This document shows, one piece after another, positions 50,375-59,412 of a DNA stretch of 64,000 bases. The notes under the pieces are model-generated. The model ran no database searches. It had not been told where the DNA came from and saw only the letters and a list, made by a program, of their open reading frames with translations. Each line of letters starts with the position of its first letter. The first letter of the stretch is position 1. Source of the stretch: Terasakiella sp033100395 (GTDB lineage Bacteria > Pseudomonadota > Alphaproteobacteria > Rhodospirillales > Terasakiellaceae); NCBI RefSeq assembly GCF_033100395.1, contig NZ_JAWLVJ010000006.1:1-64000 (forward strand). Reading direction: 5' to 3'. Position numbers and translations under genes: made by a program.

Positions 50375-52717
50375 ATGAAAAGATTATTAGGGCTTATGGC
50401 AGTTGCAGTCGGGCTGATTGTAGCAGCGTCTGTCGGCGCTGAAGCTGCCACTGGGTGTCTTTCCTGTCACGATGGAATTGAAAAATTCTCTGAAGGTGAC
50501 ATGCAGAAAGATATCCAAACCTTTGGTGCAACATTCGGGGATCCCGAAGGTTGTACCGTTTGTCACGGTGGTAACCCTGCTGAGACAAAAGACAAAGCCA
50601 AAGCACACTCTGGCGCTCCTGCGCAGTTGAGCAAAAAGGGCGGCCCGGATGCCTATTATCCGGACCCGGGTGCACTTTGGATTTCCGACAAAGCTTGTGG
50701 TCAGTGTCACACCGGCTATGCCGATCGCTTGGAAAAGGCGTTGATGAACACTGAGGCTGGCAAGATTCAGGGCAACCTGTGGTCTTGGGGCCTGCAAAAA
50801 GACCGCAAGGTGGTTTACGGGAACTACGATGTCGTCGATGAAGACGGTATCGTGCCGCAGATTGGTACTGATGCATATAAAAAATATATGACAGCTATGG
50901 CAAAGGAACATAAAGACCAGTTCCCACGCAAGCTGAAACAGATGCCACAAGCGGATTTTGACAAGATCCCTGATCACCCAAACCAGGCTGGTTACACTTA
51001 TTCTCGTCACGATTGTCAACGTTGTCACGTTGGTATTCGTGGTCGTGAAAAACGTGGTGACTATCGTGGCTCGGGCTGTTCGTCTTGTCACGTACCGTAT
51101 TCCAACGAAGGCTACTACGAAGGTAACGACCCGACCATCGACAAGTCACAACGTGGTCATATGTTAGTGCACAAAATGCAAGGGACCCGCAAAACGAAAG
51201 TTCAAGTGGGTGACAAGCATTATTCCGGTATTCCGGTTGAAACCTGTGTGTCTTGCCACAACCGTGGTAAACGCGCTGGTGTGTCCTATCAGGGTCTGAT
51301 GGAGTTCCCATACGGGTCTCCTTACAATGCCAAAGGCAAAAAGCAGCCAAAACTGCATACCAAGAAGTATCTCTTCATCAAAGCTGACCTCCACCATGAG
51401 ATTGAGTCAATCGACGGCAATCCAAAAGGCGGCATGCTTTGCCAGGACTGTCACACTTCTATCGACATGCACGGCGACGGTAACATCTTTGGGACCACGC
51501 TGGCACAGGTTGAGATCGAATGTGAAGACTGTCACGGTACAGTGAAGAAAGCACCTTGGGATTTACCTTTGGGTCGTGGTGAAGACTTCGACAAACCGTT
51601 GAAAGGTGAAGGTCGTGGGCTGGCAACTGAGCTTCCTGAATTTATGAAGGATGCAACAGTTTACCCGGCACAAGACGGTTATCTTCTGACTGCACGTGGT
51701 AACCCACTGGGTAACGTTGTCAAAAAGGGTGATGAAGTCATTCTGCACTCTGCGTCTGGTCTGGACTTTAAAGTTCCGGTCCTCAAGACAATTGATGACG
51801 AAGGTAGCTACAAGTCAACTATGGCGAAGGTGGCGATGGGTAACATCGAAAAACACCAGGACACCATGGAATGTTACGCCTGTCACGCGGATTGGGCTCC
51901 GCAGTGTTATGGCTGTCACGTGACTGTAGACTATTCCAAAGGCAAAGACGGCAAACCGAAAATGGGCACAGACTGGGTGATGAACGCACAGACTGGTCCG
52001 AAAGCGAAAAACGGTTTGTCTGCGGATTGGCCATTGGGGACTGGTGGTCTGAAATCACCGGGTAAAGTGTCTGAAACCCGTTCTTACCTGCGTTGGGAAA
52101 CACCAACATTGGGTATTAACGGTGAAGGTCGCGTTTCTCCGCTGATGCCAGGCTGTCAGGTGATCACCACTGTGATCGACAAAGACGGCAAGGCCGTTGC
52201 TGAAAACGTCATTAACATGACGCCTGAAGGCAAAGGTATCGACCATGCAGCCGTGCAGCCGCACACTGCTGGTCGTCAGGCCCGTCCTTGTGAAAGCTGT
52301 CACGATAATCCAAAAGCATTGGGTTATGGCTTCGAAGACGGTCGCTTCATGCTTGGTTATGAAAAAGGGTTCACTGTTGACCTGGCTACAGGCACAGGTG
52401 AAATCATCCCGGGTAAAGCACAAACGCAGATCCCGGCGATCCCTGCCCTTGACCATGACTTGTCTGCGATCATCGACCGTGATGGCAACCAGCTTGTCTC
52501 TGTTGGTTCCCACTGGGACCTGACAGGTCCGCTTCCGGAAGACGTTCGTGAGAACGTTGAGAAAGCAGGCGTTTGTCAAGCGTGTCACGAAGAGCGTTAC
52601 AATCCTGAATTCTGGGACAAAGTCTCTGAAAAAGGTGAGTATGACTCTGACGATCACAATGACATGATCAAGAAAGCGCTTGAAGCGTATGCTGAAAAGC
52701 GCGCCATGAAGAAGTAA
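50375..52717 (+). CDS. 12-heme periplasmic cytochrome c of unknown function
   Basis: A 780-residue exported protein with signal peptide 1-24 and twelve CxxCH heme sites, at C28, C60, C108, C214, C235, C291, C356, C383, C500, C511, C639 and C734. Hemes 9 and 10 form a tight pair (CYACH-6-CYGCH) around a WAP segment. Two heme-free stretches, about 388-499 and 516-638, are predicted mostly beta. No CxxCK site of NrfA or unusual CX15CH motif is seen, so it is not nitrite or MccA sulfite reductase by sequence. A role as terminal reductase or electron conduit fed by the TorC-like protein downstream is inferred. The ATG at 50375 follows AAGGGGGG. Confidence 0.9.
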   Translation: MKRLLGLMAVAVGLIVAASVGAEAATGCLSCHDGIEKFSEGDMQKDIQTFGATFGDPEGCTVCHGGNPAETKDKAKAHSGAPAQLSKKGGPDAYYPDPGALWISDKACGQCHTGYADRLEKALMNTEAGKIQGNLWSWGLQKDRKVVYGNYDVVDEDGIVPQIGTDAYKKYMTAMAKEHKDQFPRKLKQMPQADFDKIPDHPNQAGYTYSRHDCQRCHVGIRGREKRGDYRGSGCSSCHVPYSNEGYYEGNDPTIDKSQRGHMLVHKMQGTRKTKVQVGDKHYSGIPVETCVSCHNRGKRAGVSYQGLMEFPYGSPYNAKGKKQPKLHTKKYLFIKADLHHEIESIDGNPKGGMLCQDCHTSIDMHGDGNIFGTTLAQVEIECEDCHGTVKKAPWDLPLGRGEDFDKPLKGEGRGLATELPEFMKDATVYPAQDGYLLTARGNPLGNVVKKGDEVILHSASGLDFKVPVLKTIDDEGSYKSTMAKVAMGNIEKHQDTMECYACHADWAPQCYGCHVTVDYSKGKDGKPKMGTDWVMNAQTGPKAKNGLSADWPLGTGGLKSPGKVSETRSYLRWETPTLGINGEGRVSPLMPGCQVITTVIDKDGKAVAENVINMTPEGKGIDHAAVQPHTAGRQARPCESCHDNPKALGYGFEDGRFMLGYEKGFTVDLATGTGEIIPGKAQTQIPAIPALDHDLSAIIDRDGNQLVSVGSHWDLTGPLPEDVRENVEKAGVCQACHEERYNPEFWDKVSEKGEYDSDDHNDMIKKALEAYAEKRAMKK

Positions 52718-52743
52718 TTCTTCCTTTTGACGATCAACGGGTT

Positions 52744-52769
52744 GGAGGGCCGATTACCCTCGGTCCTCC
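52744..52769 (+). terminator. intercistronic hairpin in multiheme operon
   Basis: GGAGGGCCGA-ttaccc-TCGGTCCTCC pairs over 10 bp with one G-U. No T-run follows, so it probably stabilises or partly attenuates the upstream message, letting the 12-heme protein be made in excess. Confidence 0.5.
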
Positions 52770-52871
52770 TCTCCCTGGAAGTCTTCTAAATCATTGATCT
52801 TTCTGGCTTATGCCCAAACTGGTATAAGTTGGTATGAGCGAGAAAGATATTTGAAAAACGACGAGTAGATT

Positions 52872-54017
52872 ATGAAAAATCTTTGGAATTGGTTTTGGAA
52901 TACAAGCAACCGTCTGGTGTTTGCATTGATCCTGTTTATTACAGGCATCATTGCCTGGGGGGGCTTCAATACCGCAATGGAATATACCAATACGATGGAA
53001 TTCTGTATTGGTTGCCACGAAATGGAAGACAATGTCTATGCTGAATATAAAGGCACCATTCATTTCCATAACCGTTCTGGCGTTCAGGCTGGATGTCCGG
53101 ATTGTCACGTTCCCAAGGAATGGGGGCCAAAGATGGTGCGTAAAATCCAGGCCAGTAAGGAATTGCTGGGCAAGGCCATGGGCATCATCGATACTAAAGA
53201 AAAGTTTGAAGAACACCGCCTGACCATGGCGCAAAGCGTCTGGGCGGCCATGCGGGCCAATGGTTCACAGGAATGTAAAAACTGTCACTCCTATGAAGCC
53301 ATGCATGCAGAAAAACAGGGTGATCGTGCGAAAAAGATGATGGCAGAAGCGGCTAAAACCGATGCAGCCTGTATCGACTGTCACAAAGGGATTGCGCATA
53401 AATTGCCGAAGTTTGACAAAATCTATGCAGGCTGGGCAGCAGATGTGAAAACTGCGGTGGAAGGTGACAGCCTGTCGGTCAGCACCCTTTATGCTGCGAT
53501 GCCAACAACCCTTTATCTGGAACAAAATGAAGAGTCAGACGTTGTTGCCAATGTTCATCCGTTGACTGAACTTTCCGTCGTTGAAAAAGCAGGTGATTGG
53601 CTGAAAGTCAAACTGGTGGCCTGGGACCGTGAAGGCGGCGCGCAACTGTTCGCCAAAGCAGGCCCGCTGTATGAAGTGGCGAAGCTCGGCGGTGCAGGAT
53701 TTGATGTGGTTAAACAAACCGAAGAATGGGTTGATCAGGAATCAGAGCTGACCTGGAACAAAGCATCCGTTGAAGGCTGGGTCAAAAAAGGAAGCCTGAC
53801 ATCTGATATGCAGGTGGTGTCCAACTATGCAGAAAAACTGTGGGATGCAGACTGCGGCTTGTGTCACACCCGCTATGATGCGGATCGCTATAACGCGTTT
53901 GACTGGGTGAAACGCATGAAAGCCATGCGTCGTTTCACCCATCTGGAACAAGATCAGCAATTGCTGGTGTTGAAATATCTGCAAGCCGGGTCCTCGGATA
54001 TGGTTGCAAAAAAGTAA
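52872..54017 (+). CDS. TorC-like pentaheme cytochrome c, NapC/NirT type
   Basis: A 381-residue membrane-anchored protein. One N-terminal helix (about 14-34) is followed by four NapC-type hemes (C45, C75, C135, C167), a Trp-rich SH3-like linker (about 195-310) and a fifth heme (C328, CGLCH), the layout of TorC/TorY. These proteins take electrons from membrane quinol and pass them to a periplasmic reductase. Here no molybdenum reductase adjoins; the upstream 12-heme protein is the likely partner. Only a weak ribosome site is seen. Confidence 0.9.
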   Translation: MKNLWNWFWNTSNRLVFALILFITGIIAWGGFNTAMEYTNTMEFCIGCHEMEDNVYAEYKGTIHFHNRSGVQAGCPDCHVPKEWGPKMVRKIQASKELLGKAMGIIDTKEKFEEHRLTMAQSVWAAMRANGSQECKNCHSYEAMHAEKQGDRAKKMMAEAAKTDAACIDCHKGIAHKLPKFDKIYAGWAADVKTAVEGDSLSVSTLYAAMPTTLYLEQNEESDVVANVHPLTELSVVEKAGDWLKVKLVAWDREGGAQLFAKAGPLYEVAKLGGAGFDVVKQTEEWVDQESELTWNKASVEGWVKKGSLTSDMQVVSNYAEKLWDADCGLCHTRYDADRYNAFDWVKRMKAMRRFTHLEQDQQLLVLKYLQAGSSDMVAKK

Positions 54018-54037
54018 GCTGGTAGAAGGGGGCGGTG

Positions 54038-54415
54038 ATGAAAATTGCATATCTGTTGGCACTGCTGATTGGCTTTGCTGCCTCACCTCTATGGGCCAGT
54101 GATATTGCGGCTCCCGTTCCTTTAACCAGCAAAAAAATTGCCGAACAAACCTGTCCGCAAACTTGTCAGCAACATGAATGTGGCTGGTCGGGACAGTTTA
54201 AGAAGGGCAGCTGTGATTGCGGGTCAACGCGGATCATAAAAATCCCGGGCGGGGTGATCCGCACACAAGAACAAGCCGTCGCGGCTTGTACTGAGATTTG
54301 TACATTGAATGAAGCGCCCTGGACGGGGCAGTGGGAACATTTTAAAGGCGGGTTTGATCTCTGTTCCTGCCAAACCGTGGGCGACTGGTGTGAACCAAAA
54401 CAGGTTCAAAAGTAA
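54038..54415 (+). CDS. secreted two-repeat MVL-type mannan-binding-like protein
   Basis: A 125-residue exported protein; signal peptide 1-20. Two repeats (about 37-61 and 82-111) follow the pattern CPxxC...W(S/T)GQ(F/W)...CxC: residues C39, C43, W50, C59, C61 and C84, C88, W95, W99, C109, C111. This resembles MVL, a cyanobacterial lectin that binds high-mannose glycans. An alternative is a small cysteine-rich protein using the fold to dock on the cytochromes. It lies 20 nt after the TorC-like gene; AGAAGGGGG precedes the ATG. Confidence 0.75.
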   Translation: MKIAYLLALLIGFAASPLWASDIAAPVPLTSKKIAEQTCPQTCQQHECGWSGQFKKGSCDCGSTRIIKIPGGVIRTQEQAVAACTEICTLNEAPWTGQWEHFKGGFDLCSCQTVGDWCEPKQVQK

Positions 54416-54456
54416 TTTTCAAAATGGCTTTTAAAGACATGGAAGAGGGGAAGAAC

Positions 54457-55074
54457 ATGAAAGTAGCAGCATCAATTTTCGCACTGGGCCTGATGATGTC
54501 CACAGCTGCATTTGCAGGTCTGGATGAAGGTCTGGTAGCCCTTGATAAACAGGATTTTGAAACTGCACGCGCCGAATTGGAAGGCCCGGCTGAAGAAGGC
54601 GATGCGCTGGCTCAGTATCACATGGGGGCCATGTATCACGGTGGCTTTGGTGGGGAACGCTCTGAACAAAAAGCACTGCGTTACTATCAATCTTCTGCCG
54701 AAAAAGGCAATGCGGATGCCCAGTTCCAACTTGGGTATTTCTATCAAAAAGGCAAAGCCTGGCTGGAAAAGAACCCGGACAGCGCGGTTGCCTGGTACAA
54801 CAAGGCTGCGCAGCAGGGCAGTGTGGCGTCCCAGTATAATCTGGCGATGATGTATGCAACGGGCGAAGCAGTACCTGTAGCTTACGGGTCAAACCCGGAT
54901 TACATCAAATCGCGCGGCTGGTTTTTAATTGTGCGTGATCATGTGGATATGGAAGAAGACCGTGCCAAGGTCACCACACAGATCAAAGACCTGGAAGGAC
55001 ATATGACCCCGCGTCAACTTAGAAAATCGGAAGAATTCCATAAAGACTGGATGGCACAATACGCCCAAAAATAA
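54457..55074 (+). CDS. secreted Sel1-repeat protein
   Basis: A 205-residue exported protein; signal peptide 1-20 (ends AFA). At least three Sel1 repeats follow (AQYHMGAMYHGGFGG, AQFQLGYFYQKGKAW, SQYNLAMMYATGEAV), a helical scaffold for protein contacts. AGAGGGGAAG lies before the ATG at 54457. As part of the operon it may assemble or hold the cytochrome complex. Confidence 0.88.
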   Translation: MKVAASIFALGLMMSTAAFAGLDEGLVALDKQDFETARAELEGPAEEGDALAQYHMGAMYHGGFGGERSEQKALRYYQSSAEKGNADAQFQLGYFYQKGKAWLEKNPDSAVAWYNKAAQQGSVASQYNLAMMYATGEAVPVAYGSNPDYIKSRGWFLIVRDHVDMEEDRAKVTTQIKDLEGHMTPRQLRKSEEFHKDWMAQYAQK

Positions 55075-55116
55075 AATCCGGTCGCGTTGTGGTAACGCAG
55101 TTTGGGGGAAGTTAAC

Positions 55117-55653
55117 ATGAGCAAACTTACAGGAATAATTTGTCTTCTGGCTGCTTTATGGTGTGCGCCTGCAGCGGCCTCTGTCTATGATTTGGCCTTT
55201 CAATCGATTGATGGCGAAGAACTGGATATGGCGGCTTATCGGGGTAAGGTCGCTCTGGTGGCTGTTACGGCAACCCAATGTGGCAACAGCCATCAACTGG
55301 CAACACTCCAGCAGATATGGGAGAAATATCGGGAAAAAGGGCTGGTTGTGATGGGCATTCCCTCCAATGACTTTGGACTGGAGCCACGCAAAGGTAAGGC
55401 CATTAAGGAGTTTTGCGAGACCAATTACAATGCTGTTTTCCCCATGACGAGCCTGTCCCGTGTCAAAGGGGAGGATCAGCATGCCTTCTTTAAACAAGTG
55501 GAAATCGATTTGGGTAAAGAAGGGCTGCCGGGCTGGAATTTCTATAAATATCTGATTGATAGGCAGGGGAAGGTCATCAAGGTCTACCCCACCATGACAC
55601 AGCCAATGGATGAAGGGCTGATTGAAGATATAGAAAGCGCCTTGAGGCGTTAA
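55117..55653 (+). CDS. secreted glutathione-peroxidase-like thiol peroxidase
   Basis: A 178-residue exported protein of the GPx/thioredoxin fold; signal peptide 1-22. The catalytic Cys is C55 in ATQCGNS; the W140-N141 pair (GWNFYKYLID) is present; the usual Gln site is Asp (PSNDFG), a variation seen in other bacterial members. It would reduce peroxides at the expense of thioredoxin-type donors. A periplasmic location beside multiheme cytochromes suggests protection against peroxide. Last gene of the operon; the stop overlaps the convergent kinase. Confidence 0.85.
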   Translation: MSKLTGIICLLAALWCAPAAASVYDLAFQSIDGEELDMAAYRGKVALVAVTATQCGNSHQLATLQQIWEKYREKGLVVMGIPSNDFGLEPRKGKAIKEFCETNYNAVFPMTSLSRVKGEDQHAFFKQVEIDLGKEGLPGWNFYKYLIDRQGKVIKVYPTMTQPMDEGLIEDIESALRR

Positions 55654-57527
55654 ATCTCGTAATCCATATCTTCCACGCCAATGGGCAGGATCAGTCTGAA
55701 ACAGGTGCCCTGGTCGCAAAGCTGATTAAGTCGGATTTGACCATTGTGTTGTTCTGCCAGTTTTTTTACGATCGCTAGACCTAATCCAGTGCCTTTGGGG
55801 CGGTTGGTGATGAAGGGGTCAAACAGCGCCTCAGCCACTTCTTCGGCAATCCCAGGCCCTTCATCGCAGACCGCAAAACTGATGCAATCTTCATCATTGG
55901 CTACCAGTTGTTCGACCTGCAAGGTGATGTTTGATCCATGCGGGGCGAAATGGATGGCGTTGTCCATCAGGTTCTGCAAGGCCTGCATGACTTTGGTGCG
56001 ATCACATTTGATGCGTGGCAGGCTGTGCGGACTGTCCAGGTTGATCTGCACATCCTTGGCATGGGCCATAGGTTCGAAGACCAAGGATGCATTACGTGCA
56101 ATGCGTACCGGATCATGCCAGTCTTTGTGGGGAACGGAAGGGCGTGCAAAGGTTAGCATGTCCACCAGGACGTTCTCCATCAGGGTGATCTGGTCATTGG
56201 CAATTTCCCATTGATCTTTCAAAGCCGGGTCATGTTCTTCACCTTGTAAAATCTGGATGTTGACTTTGACGGTCGAAAGGGAGTTTCGAAGGTCGTGGGC
56301 AAGCATGGCTGCCATGCGGCCCAATGTGGCAAGCTCCTGCGTCTTTGCCGCTTCTCTGAGCGATGACAGCATGCGGCTTAGGGCATCGGAGAGGATGCGA
56401 ATTTCACCTTTTCCTGTCACATCAATACTATCTACCGATGGGTCCCCAAGGGCAATTTTGTTCGCAGTTTCAGTCAGTTGTTCCACCGGTTTTAGAACAC
56501 TGGACGTTATGTAAGAACTGGCAATCGCGATGGAGGCTGCAATGGCAAAGAGGGATATATAAAGATGTTCATCCAACCGTTTTGCAATCCCTTCGATGGC
56601 AGAACGCGGGATGGCATAGCCGTAAATCCATTTTCGATCCACCCCATGGACCGTGCCAAATCCGATATCGACTTTACTGAGGATCAGGAAGTGATCCGGT
56701 GTTTCAAACCGTTTGGTTTCAAGCGGTGAGGTGCTGGTGACCCAGCCAAGCCAATCTTCTTCCAGATGGAAATCACGCTGGATACGTTCACTGTTGCCAA
56801 ATTCAAAGGCGAAGGTGCGCGACTGGTCCTTGTTGTGCAGATATTCCCCATTGGCGTTGGTGACCAGAAAATCCCCCGGGGTATCTGTGCGCACGTGATC
56901 TTGCACCAGTTTGTGGAAATTCACATTGATGATGACGATCCCGACATTTTCCCCGTCTGCTGACGTCACAGGGGTTGCCACCCGGATCATGGGGCGAAGG
57001 GGTTGTTCGATCACACCAAATTCACGGTTTAAATCGATGTGGGAGATAAAGGTCTCGCCTTGTGATAGCTTGATGGTTTCCTTGAAATAATAGCGCGATC
57101 CTTTTTCCTGCAACTGGGGGCCTGCCACATTAGCAATACCTTCACCGTGACGATCTACACGCACGACCTCTAGCCCCTTCTGATTGGCCCCGATCAGGCG
57201 GACCTGATCATAAGACGGGTTTTGGCGCAGAATGGTGCGAAACAGTTCGATCAGTTCCAGTTGCAAGGTTTCGCGGTTTTGATCCTGCGGCAGTTCGGGT
57301 AGCAGCTTGGCTGCCCGCGTTGCTGCCAGAATACGGATCAGGTTTTTCAGGCGGTCGATTTCATTACTGAATTCATTGATGGCAGCACGGGCATTTTGTT
57401 CTGCACTGGCGACTTCGCGTTCTTTCAAAATCAGCAGGGTTTGTTCGGTCGTATGAAGTGCAACCAAAAGCAAGGGCAGGATCGACAGGGTAAAGGTGAT
57501 GATGAAAATTTTGCGCGAAAGCTTCAT
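55650..57527 (-). CDS. sensor histidine kinase with periplasmic Cache domain
   Basis: A 625-residue membrane kinase. Helices at about 8-26 and 315-335 enclose a large Cache-type sensor (IDRLKNLIRILAATRAAKLL...VIINVNFHKLVQDHV...FLVTNANGEYL). HAMP follows, then the HisKA with phospho-His in LAHDLRNSLSTVK and the ATPase (NLMDNAIHF, DEGPGI, GTGLGLAIVKK). The NtrB/DctB-like class pairs with NtrC-type regulators, so the 48-kb regulator is a candidate partner. The ATG at 57527 starts the first helix. Confidence 0.9.
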   Translation of the reverse strand: MKLSRKIFIITFTLSILPLLLVALHTTEQTLLILKEREVASAEQNARAAINEFSNEIDRLKNLIRILAATRAAKLLPELPQDQNRETLQLELIELFRTILRQNPSYDQVRLIGANQKGLEVVRVDRHGEGIANVAGPQLQEKGSRYYFKETIKLSQGETFISHIDLNREFGVIEQPLRPMIRVATPVTSADGENVGIVIINVNFHKLVQDHVRTDTPGDFLVTNANGEYLHNKDQSRTFAFEFGNSERIQRDFHLEEDWLGWVTSTSPLETKRFETPDHFLILSKVDIGFGTVHGVDRKWIYGYAIPRSAIEGIAKRLDEHLYISLFAIAASIAIASSYITSSVLKPVEQLTETANKIALGDPSVDSIDVTGKGEIRILSDALSRMLSSLREAAKTQELATLGRMAAMLAHDLRNSLSTVKVNIQILQGEEHDPALKDQWEIANDQITLMENVLVDMLTFARPSVPHKDWHDPVRIARNASLVFEPMAHAKDVQINLDSPHSLPRIKCDRTKVMQALQNLMDNAIHFAPHGSNITLQVEQLVANDEDCISFAVCDEGPGIAEEVAEALFDPFITNRPKGTGLGLAIVKKLAEQHNGQIRLNQLCDQGTCFRLILPIGVEDMDYEI

Positions 57528-57611
57528 GGTCGTGGTTCGCCAAATCAATAAAAACTTGGGGTTACTTTTTCACACTTTCCCCCTTATGCCCAGACCTAAC
57601 TGAAAGTCATT

Positions 57612-57640
57612 GCATATAAGCTCCAGCGTTGCTTAAATGC
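57612..57640 (+). promoter_or_regulatory. inverted repeat upstream of modB
   Basis: GCATATAAGC and GCTTAAATGC are inverted copies (one mismatch) around TCCAGCGTT, 28 bp before the modB start. The place and symmetry suit a ModE-type molybdate repressor site, although the sequence is not the E. coli consensus. Confidence 0.45.
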
Positions 57641-57667
57641 GAAGAACTTATTGATCCGGAAACCTAA

Positions 57668-58333
57668 ATGCTTGAACCCATTGTCCTTACCCTGAAACTT
57701 GCCAGCCTGACGACGTTGATCCTGTTGATCATCGGAACGCCGCTTGCCTGGTGGTTGGCGCGCACGGACAATATGTTTAAAGAAGCTGTGGGCGCGGTGG
57801 TGGCTTTGCCGCTTGTTCTGCCGCCAACCGTACTTGGGTTCTATCTGTTGATTGCACTGGGACCGCAAAGTCCGCTGGGGCAATTGGTGATTTCCATTTT
57901 TGGGCATGCGCTGCCGTTCAGTTTTGCAGGCCTTGTCATTGGTTCGGTCGTTTATTCCCTGCCCTTTGTCGTACAACCTGTCAGAAATGCGTTTGAAGCC
58001 ATTGGCGATAAACCGCTGGAAGCTGCGGCCACGCTGCGTGCCTCACCCCTCGATACGTTCTTCAGTGTCGCCTTGCCGCTTGCACGTCCCGGTTTGATGA
58101 CAGGCGCTGTTCTCGGGTTTGCCCATACGGTCGGGGAATTTGGTGTTGTTTTGATGATCGGTGGCAATATCCCCGGCGAAACCAAGGTGCTTTCCATTGC
58201 GATCTATGACCATGTGGAAAACCTGGAATGGACCGAAGCACATATCCTGTCCGCAGGTATGCTGGGGTTCAGTTTTCTGGTGATCCTTGCCATGATGGTG
58301 CTGGAAAAACGATTACGTAAGAGGGCCGCATGA
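57668..58333 (+). CDS. modB: molybdate ABC transporter permease ModB
   Basis: A 221-residue inner-membrane permease with about five helices. The family contact loop with ModC is visible in EAAATLRASPLDTFFSVALPLARPG, followed by GAVLGFAHTVGEFGVVLMIGG, which is characteristic of ModB. It imports molybdate with ModC. No modA binding-protein gene precedes it. The end overlaps modC by 4 nt. Confidence 0.93.
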   Translation: MLEPIVLTLKLASLTTLILLIIGTPLAWWLARTDNMFKEAVGAVVALPLVLPPTVLGFYLLIALGPQSPLGQLVISIFGHALPFSFAGLVIGSVVYSLPFVVQPVRNAFEAIGDKPLEAAATLRASPLDTFFSVALPLARPGLMTGAVLGFAHTVGEFGVVLMIGGNIPGETKVLSIAIYDHVENLEWTEAHILSAGMLGFSFLVILAMMVLEKRLRKRAA

Positions 58334-59412
58334 CAGATATCATCGCCCGCCTGAAAGGATCGTTTGATCGCTTTGATCTGGATGCTGATTTCACCATTCC
58401 GGCTGAAGGGGTGACTGCGTTGTTTGGACAGTCCGGTTGTGGGAAGACGACGGTTCTGCGCTGCCTGGCAGGTCTGGAACAGGTGGCGGATGGTTATCTG
58501 TCTGTCGCGGGTGAAGTCTGGCAAGATGAAACAACCTTTTTACCAGCTCATAAACGTCCCATCGGTTATGTGTTTCAGGATGCCAACCTGTTTGACCATC
58601 TGAATGTGCGGGATAATCTTCTGTTCGGTCAAAAACGAAGCAAGGCAAAAGAAGGCCCGGACTTTAACGAAGTCATCAAATTGATGGGACTGGAAAATCT
58701 GTTGGAGCGCGCGGTCGGTGACTTATCTGGCGGGGAAAAGCAACGGGTCGCAATTGGTCGGGCATTGTTGTCCAATCCACGCTTGTTGCTGATGGACGAA
58801 CCGTTAAGCGCGCTGGACCGATTTTCAAAGAATGAGATTATCCCGTATCTGGAACGGCTGCATGAAAGCCTGTCCATCCCGGTTGTTTATATTTCCCATG
58901 ATAGTGAGGAAGTGGAACGGCTGGCCGATCATCTGATCTTGATGGAAAAAGGGCGCATCACCGCAAGTGGGGCTTTGCTGGATATGCTGGCAGACCCGAA
59001 ACTGTTTATCGCTAAAAGTTCCAAGACCGCCAGTGTGCTGGAAGCCGCCATTGCGAAGTTTGATGAGAGGGATCACCTGACCACCTTGAAAATCGCAGAT
59101 AAAGAACTGTTTGTGCCCGGCTATGTGGGGCAGGTGGGGGAAACACGACGTGTACGCATTCTGGCAACCGACGTCAGTCTCGCGCTGGAAAAGCCATCAA
59201 AGACAACGATCCTGAATGTGTTTGAAAGCAGGATCGCGGAAATTGCCGCCATTGACGATGCCCGCATCAACGTCGTGCTGGAAATGGGCGCAGCTAAACT
59301 GATTGCGCGGATTACGACCCGGTCTTTAAACAGTTTTGATTTTGAAGTCGGACAGAATCTATATGCCCAGGTAAAGGGTGTCTCCATGGTGGAACGTAGG
59401 AAAAAAGCATGA
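58330..59412 (+). CDS. modC: molybdate ABC transporter ATPase ModC
   Basis: A 360-residue ATPase: Walker A GQSGCGKTT, LSGGEKQR signature, Walker B LLLMDEPLSALD. The C-terminal about 70 residues form a Mop/TOBE-like molybdate-binding domain (RRVRILATDVSLALEKP...FEVGQNLYAQVKGVSM). Coupled to modB upstream and to mobA downstream by 4-nt overlaps, tying uptake to cofactor synthesis. Confidence 0.93.
   Translation: MTDIIARLKGSFDRFDLDADFTIPAEGVTALFGQSGCGKTTVLRCLAGLEQVADGYLSVAGEVWQDETTFLPAHKRPIGYVFQDANLFDHLNVRDNLLFGQKRSKAKEGPDFNEVIKLMGLENLLERAVGDLSGGEKQRVAIGRALLSNPRLLLMDEPLSALDRFSKNEIIPYLERLHESLSIPVVYISHDSEEVERLADHLILMEKGRITASGALLDMLADPKLFIAKSSKTASVLEAAIAKFDERDHLTTLKIADKELFVPGYVGQVGETRRVRILATDVSLALEKPSKTTILNVFESRIAEIAAIDDARINVVLEMGAAKLIARITTRSLNSFDFEVGQNLYAQVKGVSMVERRKKA

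Noticed and set aside
50375..52717. Assignment as NrfA nitrite reductase, hydroxylamine oxidoreductase or MccA sulfite reductase
   Set aside because: Heme number (12), size and absence of CxxCK or CX15CH motifs do not fit these families.
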